DNA from: Rhodopirellula sp. SM50 | GTDB lineage: Bacteria > Planctomycetota > Planctomycetia > Pirellulales > Pirellulaceae | Reading direction: 5' to 3' | NCBI RefSeq assembly: GCF_002289565.1 | Contig: NZ_NTFY01000061.1 | Span: 1 to 64,000 of the forward strand | DNA: 64,000 nucleotides | Part shown: positions 33,254-42,215 of the stretch, one piece after another | How positions within the stretch are numbered: position 1 is the stretch's first letter | How the letters are laid out: every line of letters begins with the position of its first letter | The notes under the pieces: generated by a model | The model's input: the letters and a program-made list of their open reading frames with translations, nothing else | What the model was told of the DNA's origin: nothing | Databases searched by the model: none | Program-made: the position numbers and the translations under genes

Positions 33254-35173
33254 ATGTTGAATCCTCGCGTCGCTCTGGTGTCGATGCCGTGGCACAGCAC
33301 CAACATGCCGTCGATTCAATTGGGAATCAACCAGGCCTTGTTGTCTGCCCACGACATCGAAACGACGAGTTACTCGTTTTACCTGGAATGGTCCCGGTTC
33401 CTCGCCCAACGCGTCTATCATCGCGAAGAAATGCTGGCCGGAATCGAGTCGGTCAGCGACACCTTTCACGGTGTCGGATTGGGAGAGTGGATCTTCGGCG
33501 TGCCGCCACTGTTTCCCAGCGACCCACCATTCGACGCAGAGTATTACCGTTTTCTTGTCCAGAAACGGATCCCGGCGAGTGTCATCGACAGCGCCTTTGC
33601 GGTGCGGAATTGGGTGCCGGAGTTCCTCAATCAATGCGTCTCAGAGATCCTGGCCCAGTCGCCGGGCGTGGTAGGCTTCACCACGATGTTCAGCCAAAAC
33701 ATCGCCTCGCTCGTTTTGGCCCTAAAACTCAAGATGCAGGACAGCGATTTGAAAGTTGTCTTCGGTGGGGCCAATTGCCAGGGTGAGATGGGAGTGGAAC
33801 TGTTTCGACGCTTTCCGTTCATCGATGCCGTCGTCCGGGGCGAATCAGAAGGCGTTTTCCCTGAATTGATCAAACAATGGCAATCCGGCAACAGCACGTC
33901 AGAGCTGCCGGGAATCTGTCTGCGGGAATCGGATATCCAGCGAATCAACCCGACCGCTGCGAACGCGTCCTTCACCATGGCCGACGTGCCTCAACCGGAC
34001 TATGACGAGTATTTCCAGCGACTGAGCCGACACCCACTGCAACCGATCATCGACCCGCAGATTCAGTTACCGGTCGAATCGTCACGCGGATGTTGGTGGG
34101 GCGAAAAATCTCACTGTACATTCTGCGGGCTCAACGGCGCCACGATGTCCTTTCGATCCAAACCGGCGGAACAATTCCATGACCAACTGATGGATCTTTC
34201 GCAACGCTATCGTCGACTCCGGTTCTTCTCCGTCGACAATATCTTGGACATGAACTACCACCGTGAACTGCTGCCACGGTTGGCGGAGGCACCGATCGAT
34301 TTCCAATTATTCTTCGAAGTCAAAGCGAACCTGCGTAAGTCACAACTGCGGTTGATGCGTGACGCAGGCATTCGAACCATTCAGCCGGGAATCGAAAGTT
34401 TCAGCACGCCGATTTTAAAACTGATCCGCAAGGGAACGACGGCCCTGCAGAACATCCGGCTGCTGAAGTACTGTGCCGAACTGGGTATCGATGTGGTCTG
34501 GAATGTGATCTACGGATTCCCGAACGAACCGATCGCGGAATACGAATCGATGGCCGCCGCCGCACCCTCGCTTGTGCATTTGCAGCCACCGCGAATGGTG
34601 CGGTTGGTGATCGACCGCTACAGCCCTTACCACACGGATCCGAGTTCGCAAGGTTTACAAATCACCGGCCCGGCAGAATTCTATGCGTACATCTATCGCG
34701 AACCGGCATCCGAACTGAGCGATCTGGCGTATCATTTCGAAGCGGTGCATTCCGATGGTCGCGATCCGGAACAGTACACGCATGCGTTGAAAGCGGCGAT
34801 CGAAAACTGGAGCCACCGATACGCGACGAATCCCGGTCGACTAACCCTGCAACTCGGCCCCGGATTCGTTCGGATCCACGACCATCGATTCGAACGCCCC
34901 TCGGAAATCATCTTGGAGGGAATCGAGGCGGCTGTGTATCAGGCGATCCGGCACGGCGGCAACGCCGAGTCCGTGCGTCGACACCTGCACGAACGCCACG
35001 ATGTTCGCGTTTCCGCAACACAGGTGCGCGACGTGTTGGAACGATTCAAGGCCCAGTCACTCGCCTTTGTCGACGACGATCGATTCCTCGCGTTGGCCGT
35101 CAACGTTCATGACACGGGCGCCGACGAATCCGATGCCGGGTCGGCCGAGCAACCGTTGGTGTTTAGCCTTTAG
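33254..35173 (+). CDS. Cobalamin-binding radical SAM protein, RiPP-maturation family (TIGR03975-like)
   Basis: 639 aa. N-terminal B12-binding-like domain (about residues 60-210: VVGFTTMFSQNIASL, KVVFGGANCQG, FIDAVVRGESE), then a radical SAM core with C280-x7-C288-x2-C291 in ESSRGCWWGEKSHCTFCG. The WWGEKSHCTFCGLNG signature is that of the family annotated as RiPP maturation radical SAM protein 1, found beside diverse ribosomal peptide precursors. Members are predicted C-methyltransferases or other peptide modifiers. The C-terminal 150 residues (EGIEAAVYQAIRHGG) form a helical domain. The strongest family evidence that this region makes a modified peptide. Confidence 0.9.
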   Translation: MLNPRVALVSMPWHSTNMPSIQLGINQALLSAHDIETTSYSFYLEWSRFLAQRVYHREEMLAGIESVSDTFHGVGLGEWIFGVPPLFPSDPPFDAEYYRFLVQKRIPASVIDSAFAVRNWVPEFLNQCVSEILAQSPGVVGFTTMFSQNIASLVLALKLKMQDSDLKVVFGGANCQGEMGVELFRRFPFIDAVVRGESEGVFPELIKQWQSGNSTSELPGICLRESDIQRINPTAANASFTMADVPQPDYDEYFQRLSRHPLQPIIDPQIQLPVESSRGCWWGEKSHCTFCGLNGATMSFRSKPAEQFHDQLMDLSQRYRRLRFFSVDNILDMNYHRELLPRLAEAPIDFQLFFEVKANLRKSQLRLMRDAGIRTIQPGIESFSTPILKLIRKGTTALQNIRLLKYCAELGIDVVWNVIYGFPNEPIAEYESMAAAAPSLVHLQPPRMVRLVIDRYSPYHTDPSSQGLQITGPAEFYAYIYREPASELSDLAYHFEAVHSDGRDPEQYTHALKAAIENWSHRYATNPGRLTLQLGPGFVRIHDHRFERPSEIILEGIEAAVYQAIRHGGNAESVRRHLHERHDVRVSATQVRDVLERFKAQSLAFVDDDRFLALAVNVHDTGADESDAGSAEQPLVFSL

Positions 35174-35300
35174 GCGATTCCCGGTCGCGGCATCGCAGCG
35201 ACAATGGGCGGCTAAAGCCCAATACCGCTAAGTAAACATCAATGTGGGGCCCGGACGCTGGCGCGAACCGGCTGATATCAAACGAATACCAGCCGAGTAG

Positions 35301-35317
35301 GGCATGCTGTGCATGCC
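35301..35317. repeat. Short hairpin GGCATGC-TGT-GCATGCC
   Basis: A perfect 7-bp stem with 3-nt loop between the convergent radical SAM and TonB-receptor genes. No T-run follows, so a classic intrinsic terminator is not demonstrated; it may still help separate the two transcripts. Confidence 0.5.
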
Positions 35318-35366
35318 AACCGCCTCTCGTTCTCGTTCGAGCCGGCACTGATTTACCGCTCGTCGC

Positions 35367-38015
35367 TCAGTACGTGAACTCCGTCGCAAGATAGAAGTTT
35401 GCTCCGGGTTGGTTCACGCGGCCGATCGAGGTTGCAGTGTTCGATGGTAATCCTGGCAAGAACGTCAATTCTCGTCCGGCCGGATCGAGATGGGTCCGGT
35501 ACTGATTGTCCCCGAAGTTTTCCACTCCCGCGTGCAGCGTGACCGCATCCGTCGGCCGCCAATAGCCACGCAGGTCAAAAATGCTGTAGCCGGGGGTTCG
35601 CACTTCACCGAGCGAGTTGGCGACGAGATCTTGACCGGCGACAAACAGTGCGGAGACTTCAAGGCCCCACGGAGAATGCTGGTCGCACCCGTTGTTCAGG
35701 CGAAGTCCGACTCGGGCCTGCAAAGGCAGCATGTTCGGCAACGCTTCACTTTCGGTGCCGGCCAACAAACTGCGCAATTCTGATCCCGGAGGATCAAAGG
35801 CACTGGCGGCCGCATTTGACGTCCGTGTCCGATCCCGCCCCTGGGTGTAGGACGCCGTGACAAACCCGTTCGTTCGCTTGGTCAAATCCATTTCTCCTTC
35901 GTAGTCAAAGCCGACCAGCGTTGCCAGATCCGTGTTGACGGTTTGAAAGGCATAGAAATCCGGCGACAACGCATCGAAGGTGATGTAGTTTTCAATCCAA
36001 GCGGCAAACCCACTGACCCGAGCGCGATACCAGCCTTTGTCGGTCGCCAGCGACGCGTTGATCTGGTACCGGCGTTCCGGCTCGAGATTCGGATTGCCGA
36101 ACAAGATGGAGAACGTTTGCTGGGGGAAAATGGTGGAGATGTGCTGGAACGAATACAGTTCTGTCATCGTCGGCGCTCGCATGCCATAACCGAACCCGAT
36201 GCCGGTGGTCCACTCGGAATTGAGCTGGTAGTCGGCGTCCACGTAAGCGGATCCCAGCCCGAACGAACGGTCAAAGTCTCCCAATAACAAGTCGTCCAAT
36301 TCCGCCTGCACGCCCGGAAACGTCAGGACGTTGCCGGTGCCGGGGTCGATCACGTTGACGGGATCACCGTTGGGGTTGTAAACGAACGGAAACTCTCCGT
36401 TGGGCCCGTTGAGAACCAATGGACCTGACAATCCCCCGACTTGATCGACGACGGTTTTGGCGTTCGTTTCGACAACGTCAACACGCCCTCCGACGCTGAC
36501 GGTCAATCGATCCGTCACGCGGCGAATGCGTTCCATGAACAATCCCGGGTTGGCCCAATACGCTTCGGGCACGGGGCCGTTCACCTCCGCTGATGCGTCG
36601 TTACCATTGATAAACGGTGGAGAAAGAAGCGGCAGTTCCGAAAACTGATTCACTTCCTGAGTCAAATAGCGAAGGTCACTTCCCACAGTCGTCACGCTGT
36701 CCTCGGAAATCCAATCACCCGAGAGCGAGTATCCGGTGGACATATTGCGGGCGTTGGATCGGATCGGACCGATGTTCGTCCCGAGGAACGGGATCGCTTC
36801 ACGCTTGGCCTCGGAATTAGCGTTCCCATTCAAGCTGGTTTCGTTGTACCAAGTATTGAACGTCAGAACGTCGAAGATTCCGGAATCCTCCACCACGTAA
36901 TTGGCGTCGATCCCGTGAGTCCGCAGGTGGCCGATATCCAACAGTTGCGTCGGCACCTCAACGTCGTTGAGTTCCAACCAGATGTAGCTGATTTCCAGGT
37001 GCCGATACGGTGTCAGGTCGCAACCAAACGCGATGTCGACGTCTTGTGATTGATAGCTGGATAGATATTCATCGCCGTTTCCGTCGTGGTAATCGCTTCC
37101 CGAACGCTTGCCGTAGCCGATGCGGAAACCGTAATCTTGGTTGCCACCCCAAACGGACTGACGTCCATACCATTGTTCGCCGTTACTTTTGTATTCGGCC
37201 GTCGAACTGCCGTGAGACTCGAATCCGTTTTCATAGCGCGGCGACTGCATCACTTGAAAGTCGATGAAATCAAAACCGGGGCCGTAGCGAGCCGCGAACG
37301 GTCCCTTGATGATGATCACGTCCTCCAGAATGCGTGAATCAATTTTGTTCAAAACCGTGTCCAAATCCTGTCGGGCGGGAAACCAATAGGATCCCGATGC
37401 GATCAGCTGACCGACCGTGCTGCCGTGCACCTTGGTGTCGGTGATGATCGGAGAACGACTCTTGGCTTGGACGCCCGGTGCCGTGATGGACTTTCCAAGC
37501 AGGTTGCCCGCGTCCGTGGAGACTCGGAACTTGGCTTCAGATCCGAACACGACATCCGAACGCGACCGCGAGTAGCGGCGTCGACGCGAGGAAAGCAAAC
37601 TGGTGTCGCGCGAGGCAAGAATCGTGTCGGCGAATTCCCTCGCCTGGGGCGTCAACCCGATCGGACTTTCAAAGGTCTGGGGCGCGGGGACCAACGGAGT
37701 CGTCTGGTCGACTTGAAACAGAACCTGGTCAACCAGAGTGTCCGCTGGCTCGGCTGGTTCAATCGTGCGGTCGGAGAAAGCAGTGGTCGTCCCAGACGCA
37801 TTCGCATCCGCGTCACCGATCTCGCCCACGATCACGTCGACGAGCTCCCCTCGTTGCTCTCCGGGCGTGGTCGCTGAAAGCGGCGGTCCTGCCACCGCAG
37901 CGGTGCCGGCCGTCACCGTGGCAATGGCGAGGACGATCGCCCCGGCATCGGTGAAGGACAGGCGGAACAAACCTGAAGCAATCCATTTGCGGCAGGAAAT
38001 ACGTTGTCTCGGCAT
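35367..38015 (-). CDS. TonB-dependent outer-membrane receptor
   Basis: 882 aa. An N-terminal export region (hydrophobic residues 22-42), a plug domain at about residues 190-290 (ITDTKVHGSTVGQLIASG, then VLNKIDSRILEDVIIIKGPFAARYGPG), and a long beta-barrel with alternating aromatic strands ending in YLATEFTY, the usual C-terminal aromatic residue for barrel assembly. Imports a large nutrient such as a siderophore, cobalamin or glycan using TonB energy; ligand unknown. It is convergent with the RiPP radical SAM gene; a link to product uptake or export is speculative. No TonB box clearly seen. Confidence 0.9.
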   Translation of the reverse strand: MPRQRISCRKWIASGLFRLSFTDAGAIVLAIATVTAGTAAVAGPPLSATTPGEQRGELVDVIVGEIGDADANASGTTTAFSDRTIEPAEPADTLVDQVLFQVDQTTPLVPAPQTFESPIGLTPQAREFADTILASRDTSLLSSRRRRYSRSRSDVVFGSEAKFRVSTDAGNLLGKSITAPGVQAKSRSPIITDTKVHGSTVGQLIASGSYWFPARQDLDTVLNKIDSRILEDVIIIKGPFAARYGPGFDFIDFQVMQSPRYENGFESHGSSTAEYKSNGEQWYGRQSVWGGNQDYGFRIGYGKRSGSDYHDGNGDEYLSSYQSQDVDIAFGCDLTPYRHLEISYIWLELNDVEVPTQLLDIGHLRTHGIDANYVVEDSGIFDVLTFNTWYNETSLNGNANSEAKREAIPFLGTNIGPIRSNARNMSTGYSLSGDWISEDSVTTVGSDLRYLTQEVNQFSELPLLSPPFINGNDASAEVNGPVPEAYWANPGLFMERIRRVTDRLTVSVGGRVDVVETNAKTVVDQVGGLSGPLVLNGPNGEFPFVYNPNGDPVNVIDPGTGNVLTFPGVQAELDDLLLGDFDRSFGLGSAYVDADYQLNSEWTTGIGFGYGMRAPTMTELYSFQHISTIFPQQTFSILFGNPNLEPERRYQINASLATDKGWYRARVSGFAAWIENYITFDALSPDFYAFQTVNTDLATLVGFDYEGEMDLTKRTNGFVTASYTQGRDRTRTSNAAASAFDPPGSELRSLLAGTESEALPNMLPLQARVGLRLNNGCDQHSPWGLEVSALFVAGQDLVANSLGEVRTPGYSIFDLRGYWRPTDAVTLHAGVENFGDNQYRTHLDPAGRELTFLPGLPSNTATSIGRVNQPGANFYLATEFTY

Positions 38016-38335
38016 CAGGTTTCTTCGAGATGAGTCGGCAAGTCACGCATGGTGGTCGCTGCCAAACCGCCGCCGGCCGCGTACGGTGGTAACGGTTAGG
38101 ACGCTTGTCCCTCATCTTCGGCCTGGGGAACCTCAAATGCGACTCTTTCCCGTGCAGTCGCTTTTAACGGGCTAGCTTGCCTGGATTCGCAGTTGCTAGC
38201 AATCTTAAGAAGTGGGGTAAGCTTCCAGCTTGCCGTCTCGTTTCGCTCGTGAAACGCAAGCTGTAAGCTAACGCCACTCGGTTGCCGGCCGTCAAAGCTT
38301 CGATCGCCCGACCTGCCGGGAGGGCAACACAGTGT
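38016..38335. other. Intergenic region upstream of the TonB receptor
   Basis: Besides the palindrome at 38212-38277, it holds a small hairpin (GCGACT at 38139-38144 pairing with AGTCGC at 38156-38161) and two copies of GCTAGC. I looked for a cobalamin riboswitch because the gene is a TonB receptor and did not find the conserved box. Promoter not identified. Confidence 0.5.
38212..38277. repeat. Palindrome of the GTGGGGTAAGCTTCCAGC family
   Basis: Arms 38212-38233 and 38256-38277 match in 19 of 22 positions, with an inner stem GTTTC (38240-38244)/GAAAC (38251-38255). Same family as the repeat at 4965-5021. Located between the TonB receptor promoter side and the stop of the kinase gene. Confidence 0.85.
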
Positions 38336-41300
38336 TCAGCGCGGCGGCGCGGCTTGGTCGTCGGGACCGGTGATCGCTTGTTCGGCGCGTCGACGCAGCG
38401 TCAACAACTCGATGCGCCCCGGGCACTGTGACTCCATCAATTCGATGGCCTTGCCAAGCGTTACCGATGCCCGTTCGGTGTTGGCGGTCTGTTGCAGCGC
38501 GATGGCGAGCACAAACAAGTCGAAGGGAGACGGCTGGACTCGCAACTGGACCGCCGCTTCGGCTTCGTCCAACGCCTGGTTGGCGTCGCCATCGGCCAGG
38601 TACGCGACAGCCAACGAATAACGGAAATCGGGATTCAGTTCGTCTTGATCACGAAGCTCACGGGCCAATTGGATGGCGCGTTGGGGGTCGCGAATCTGCT
38701 CGGCCGAGCACTCCGTCAGCACGCGGATCAACGCCCGTCGGTACTTGGGCGAATCGGGCAACTGCTCGCGGAGACGAAGCGTTTGTCGATAATGTGGCAA
38801 CGCCGCGATCAGTTTGTCTTCGGCGGCGAGCAGTTCGGCAAGATAAAAATGACACCATGCGAGGGCATCGCGGTAGCGAACCTGCGTTTTGCCGGCGTCA
38901 ACGACATCCGTCAACTCGTCGATGACCTCGCTCAACAGCGCGCGTGCTTCTGCCGTTTTGCCTTGCAAGCTCTTCGTCTTGGCCAGTCCCATGCGACTGA
39001 TCGCAACGTCACCCCGATATCGAATCAGTTCGGGGAAGTCTTCGCTCAACCAAGTGAATTCTTCGATCCCGCCGGTGAACGCCGTTTCCGCCATGCCGTG
39101 CTCATTGAGATCTCTCAAAACCATCGCCAACATCACCAAACACTGCGCCTTGGCTTCGCGATAGACAGCGACTTGGGGGTAGGTCTGCGACAGCGAAATC
39201 AGTTCTGACACCGCTTGGTCCAAATGCACTTTCGCATCGCGACTGCGAGAGGAAAGGTGAAGCATCTGGGCGATATTCACCCGCCCGGTGGCCACACTTT
39301 GCCGGTACTTGGGCATCCCCGGACGCTGATTGAGCAGGACAAGATAATCCTCCACCGACGACTGATAGGCGTCCAGCGGCCCGTCATCATCGCCCGACAG
39401 CCGCAATGAATTCCCCAGCAGCACGCGGGTGAGCGCCAAGCCTTCTCGATAGGAGATTTGATCGGGGGCTTGGGCGATCAGTCGCTTGAACTCGGATTCC
39501 GCGTCGCGCAGTCGCTCGACGGCTTGCTGATCGTCACCGGTGACTTGCAACAGTTGTCCGATTTCGCGGCCGCACATCGCCAGCCCTTCGCGAGCACGAA
39601 GGTTGTCCGGTGCTTCGTCACGGACCCGAGCAAAGCCTGCTTCCGCGGCGGCGAACATCTCGGCGGCTTCACCGATTCGATCGACCTGCACCAACAGTTC
39701 GGCGTAATTGTACTGGGCACCGGCAAGATCGATCTGGGCGTCGCGTTGCAAATCCGGATCGGAATGCGGTAGATCGAAAGCGCTGACGGCTTGTTGGAAG
39801 TACTGTTCCGCTTTCCCGGCGTCGCCGATCGACATCGACAACAGTGCTCGGCGAACCCAGACATTTGCCAGGTCGATGTTCCAACTCGTGTCATCGGGAT
39901 GTTGTTGTTTCAGTAGTTCCAAGTTTTTCTCGGCAATCTGATAATGCCCGTCGGCTGCATCATGTTCGTGCATCGTCCGGCGCAGGTCAGCCAATCGGAT
40001 CCGCGTGCGTGCCGCTTCGCGACGCAGTTGCGGATCGTCTGCATCGATTTGCAACAGCTCTTCGTAATCCTCCGCCGCGGATTGCAATAGGCCTGCCCGC
40101 ACCGCGCTGGTCGCCGGAAAGACGGCCAGCACCTCGCTCACGCCGGACAGCGAGCGGTCGATCGCATCTTGGGCACGGCGGAATTGTTGCAGCGCGAGTT
40201 TTTTTGCGGCTTGCTCTGCCTCCAAGGACTCGGTCGCCAGCACACGTGCTTGTTGTTCCTTCCACAACGACTCGGCGACATGATTCTTGGCGTTCGTTGT
40301 CACCGCAGCGATCGTGAAACCGGCCACGGACGCGACCAGCAAGACGCCTGCCATCGCAAGGCTCAAGGTTCGATGATGGCGGAACCACCGCGACGCTCTT
40401 TCGAGTGCCGTGTCTTGATAAGCCGAAACCGGTTCATCGGCCAGCCAACATTGGATGTCGCCGGCAAGTGCTTCGGCTGATTGGTAGCGTTCACTTCGCG
40501 ATCGAGCCATCGCTTTGGCGCAGATCGCATCGAGCGCCCGGGGCGCGGTCGGAACGACCGAACGGACCGTCGGCGTGGGGAACACACGAATGCGACGCAA
40601 CAAGTCGTGGGCGGTGTCTTTGGTGTCGGCCGGGCGAGTTGTTTCGTGCGGCGATTTTCCGGTCAGCATCGCGAACAGGATCGCCCCCAATCCATAAATG
40701 TCCGTCAACTCGTCGTTCAAACTCACCCGACCGGAAGCTTGCTCGGGCGACATGTAGGCGGGGGTTCCCAGCGCTTGGCCTTCTCGTGTGAAGCTGACGG
40801 AGTGTTCGTCGTCAAACACGACCGCGTCCATGTCCACGTCTTCTCGGGGTGCCTCATCAAGCTTCTTGGCCAACCCCCAATCGACCACAATCACTTCGCC
40901 AAAGTCGCCCAACATGATGTTGCTGGGTTTAAGGTCGCGGTGGATGATGCGACGGGAGTGGGCGTAGCCGATCCCATGACAAATCGACACAAAGATGCCC
41001 AGCAGAGTCCGCAACTCCAGCGCATCGATTTCCGCGGGCGGCCGACGGCGGTTGGCGCTCCGCAGGTGGTCGCCGAGTGTTTTGCCACGCAAGAAACGCA
41101 TGGTGTAAAACGGCTGGTCTTCCTGATTGGGCGAAAGTTCGTAGACCGGAACTATGTTCGGGTGCTCGAGCTGGCCGGTGATCTGAGCTTCGCGGATCAG
41201 CTTCTTGTATCGATTCTTTGTCTGACGCTTGCCGGGCAAGACCTCTTTGAGTGCGACTTCTCGATTGAGGATTGAATCGCGTGCCAGCCAGACACACCCC

Positions 41301-41752
41301 AGGCCACCGCGCCCGTGTTCTCGCGTCAACCTGTATCGGTTGCGGGTGCGGGGCAGCGACTCGAGCGTCTCGAACAAGTCAGAATCCTCGCCTCCCTCGC
41401 CGATGGCTCCCTCAGAGGGTCGAGTCGCATCGTCAGATTCCTCCATCGTGCCCGGCGAAGGAGTATCGATGGTTTCCTCGTTGCTTCCCCGTTGCGTCTT
41501 GGAAGGGACCGCCGTGTCTTTGCCAACCGAAGTGGAATCGGCGAGCAGGAGCCGATCGATTTCACGCTCGATGTCTGCTTGCTGCTGCGCCGTCAGAATC
41601 GACTGCTCACGCAACATCTCAATCAACCGCTGGCCGGAACTCTCATCCAGCTGTCGGGCCAGTTCTTCCAGACGCTCCGTGTCGATCACCCCCATTCGCA
41701 CGGCGAGGACAACGAACAAGAACTCACGTTTCACGTTCACGGGAAGCACCAA
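38336..41752 (-). CDS. Ser/Thr protein kinase with transmembrane helix and TPR sensor/scaffold region
   Basis: 1138 aa. Kinase domain about residues 138-440: glycine loop HGRGGLGCVWLA, VALKEVLPG lysine, catalytic HRDLKPSN and VVDWGLAK (DWG in place of DFG, as in several planctomycete kinases), APE region TPAYMSPEQASG. A transmembrane helix at about 460-484 is followed by an extracytoplasmic stretch of TPR-like helices to the C-terminus. Phosphorylates unknown proteins; the TPRs probably bind partners. Start uncertain: TTG 41752 or GTG codons at 41749, 41740 and 41734. No sigma gene adjoins it, unlike the second kinase. Confidence 0.9.
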   Translation of the reverse strand: MVLPVNVKREFLFVVLAVRMGVIDTERLEELARQLDESSGQRLIEMLREQSILTAQQQADIEREIDRLLLADSTSVGKDTAVPSKTQRGSNEETIDTPSPGTMEESDDATRPSEGAIGEGGEDSDLFETLESLPRTRNRYRLTREHGRGGLGCVWLARDSILNREVALKEVLPGKRQTKNRYKKLIREAQITGQLEHPNIVPVYELSPNQEDQPFYTMRFLRGKTLGDHLRSANRRRPPAEIDALELRTLLGIFVSICHGIGYAHSRRIIHRDLKPSNIMLGDFGEVIVVDWGLAKKLDEAPREDVDMDAVVFDDEHSVSFTREGQALGTPAYMSPEQASGRVSLNDELTDIYGLGAILFAMLTGKSPHETTRPADTKDTAHDLLRRIRVFPTPTVRSVVPTAPRALDAICAKAMARSRSERYQSAEALAGDIQCWLADEPVSAYQDTALERASRWFRHHRTLSLAMAGVLLVASVAGFTIAAVTTNAKNHVAESLWKEQQARVLATESLEAEQAAKKLALQQFRRAQDAIDRSLSGVSEVLAVFPATSAVRAGLLQSAAEDYEELLQIDADDPQLRREAARTRIRLADLRRTMHEHDAADGHYQIAEKNLELLKQQHPDDTSWNIDLANVWVRRALLSMSIGDAGKAEQYFQQAVSAFDLPHSDPDLQRDAQIDLAGAQYNYAELLVQVDRIGEAAEMFAAAEAGFARVRDEAPDNLRAREGLAMCGREIGQLLQVTGDDQQAVERLRDAESEFKRLIAQAPDQISYREGLALTRVLLGNSLRLSGDDDGPLDAYQSSVEDYLVLLNQRPGMPKYRQSVATGRVNIAQMLHLSSRSRDAKVHLDQAVSELISLSQTYPQVAVYREAKAQCLVMLAMVLRDLNEHGMAETAFTGGIEEFTWLSEDFPELIRYRGDVAISRMGLAKTKSLQGKTAEARALLSEVIDELTDVVDAGKTQVRYRDALAWCHFYLAELLAAEDKLIAALPHYRQTLRLREQLPDSPKYRRALIRVLTECSAEQIRDPQRAIQLARELRDQDELNPDFRYSLAVAYLADGDANQALDEAEAAVQLRVQPSPFDLFVLAIALQQTANTERASVTLGKAIELMESQCPGRIELLTLRRRAEQAITGPDDQAAPPR

Positions 41753-42215
41753 ACCGTACGAAAATTCCGACGAAACCGGCCCTGGGAGTATAGCGGCCGT
41801 TCCCCCAAGTGGGTATCCGCCGCCCGACTCGGAAAGCTCGTTCTGGCCACCGACGTGTCATCGCCCTAAAACCCTGGGGACGAGTTCTTCTGGAATTCCG
41901 GGCGGTGGCGTCGGAGCCATGAGGAAGGATGGCAGAAAAATGATGGGCAGAAACATAACAGCACACCGGTCAGCTTCCTCCGATCATCCGGCTCATTTTC
42001 TTGTCACCCGTTGCATGGCCCCCTGTGGAGCGTCGATACTTCGGCGACCATGAAGAACTAATCGGGGGGGCCGCGTTATCAAATTCCTTCGCGGTCACCT
42101 CCATGTCGGCGTTGAAGTTGTAGGCCAGCGAGACGTTGCGGATCTGCAACAAATAACCGATGGAAGCTGAAAGCTTGATTTCGATGGAGGATTCTCTACG
42201 AATGATTTTGAGGAC
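41753..42215. other. Intergenic region with dispersed repeat and a coding-like fragment
   Basis: 460 bp between the kinase start and the giant gene's stop. It includes tandem motifs (GGCAGAAAAATGATGGGCAG at 41930-41949), the dispersed repeat at 41991-42069, and on the minus strand an open stretch that continues in frame from the giant gene's TAA (42216-42218) down to 41970; its first part (SIEIKLSASIGYLLQ, VSLAYNFNADMEV) looks like real protein. That part may be a remnant of a longer C-terminus or of another gene. Confidence 0.5.
41991..42069. repeat. Dispersed repeat, copy 1 (TTCTTGTCACCC...CGTCGATACTTCGGCGA)
   Basis: Positions 42005-42068 align without gaps to 59563-59626 at about 84 percent identity, including the exact core CGTCGATACTTCGGCGA and CTAATCGGGGG. 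Both copies also have GCTCATTTTCTTGTCACCC upstream (41991-42009 here; 59419-59437 in copy 2). The second copy abuts the start codon of the YifB gene. Confidence 0.8.

Noticed and set aside
25919-35173. Thioamitide (thioviridamide-type) cluster
   Set aside because: APH and HopA1 domains fit, but no YcaO/TfuA pair or PPC-type decarboxylase is present, so thioamide formation is not supported.
25919-35173. Standard class V lanthipeptide cluster
   Set aside because: No LanC or LxmX-like cyclase recognised, and the candidate precursor has a single Cys located in the leader.
38133-38161. Cobalamin riboswitch upstream of the TonB receptor
   Set aside because: Only a small hairpin with GGGAAAG in its loop; the conserved B12 box and long-range pairing are not recognisable.
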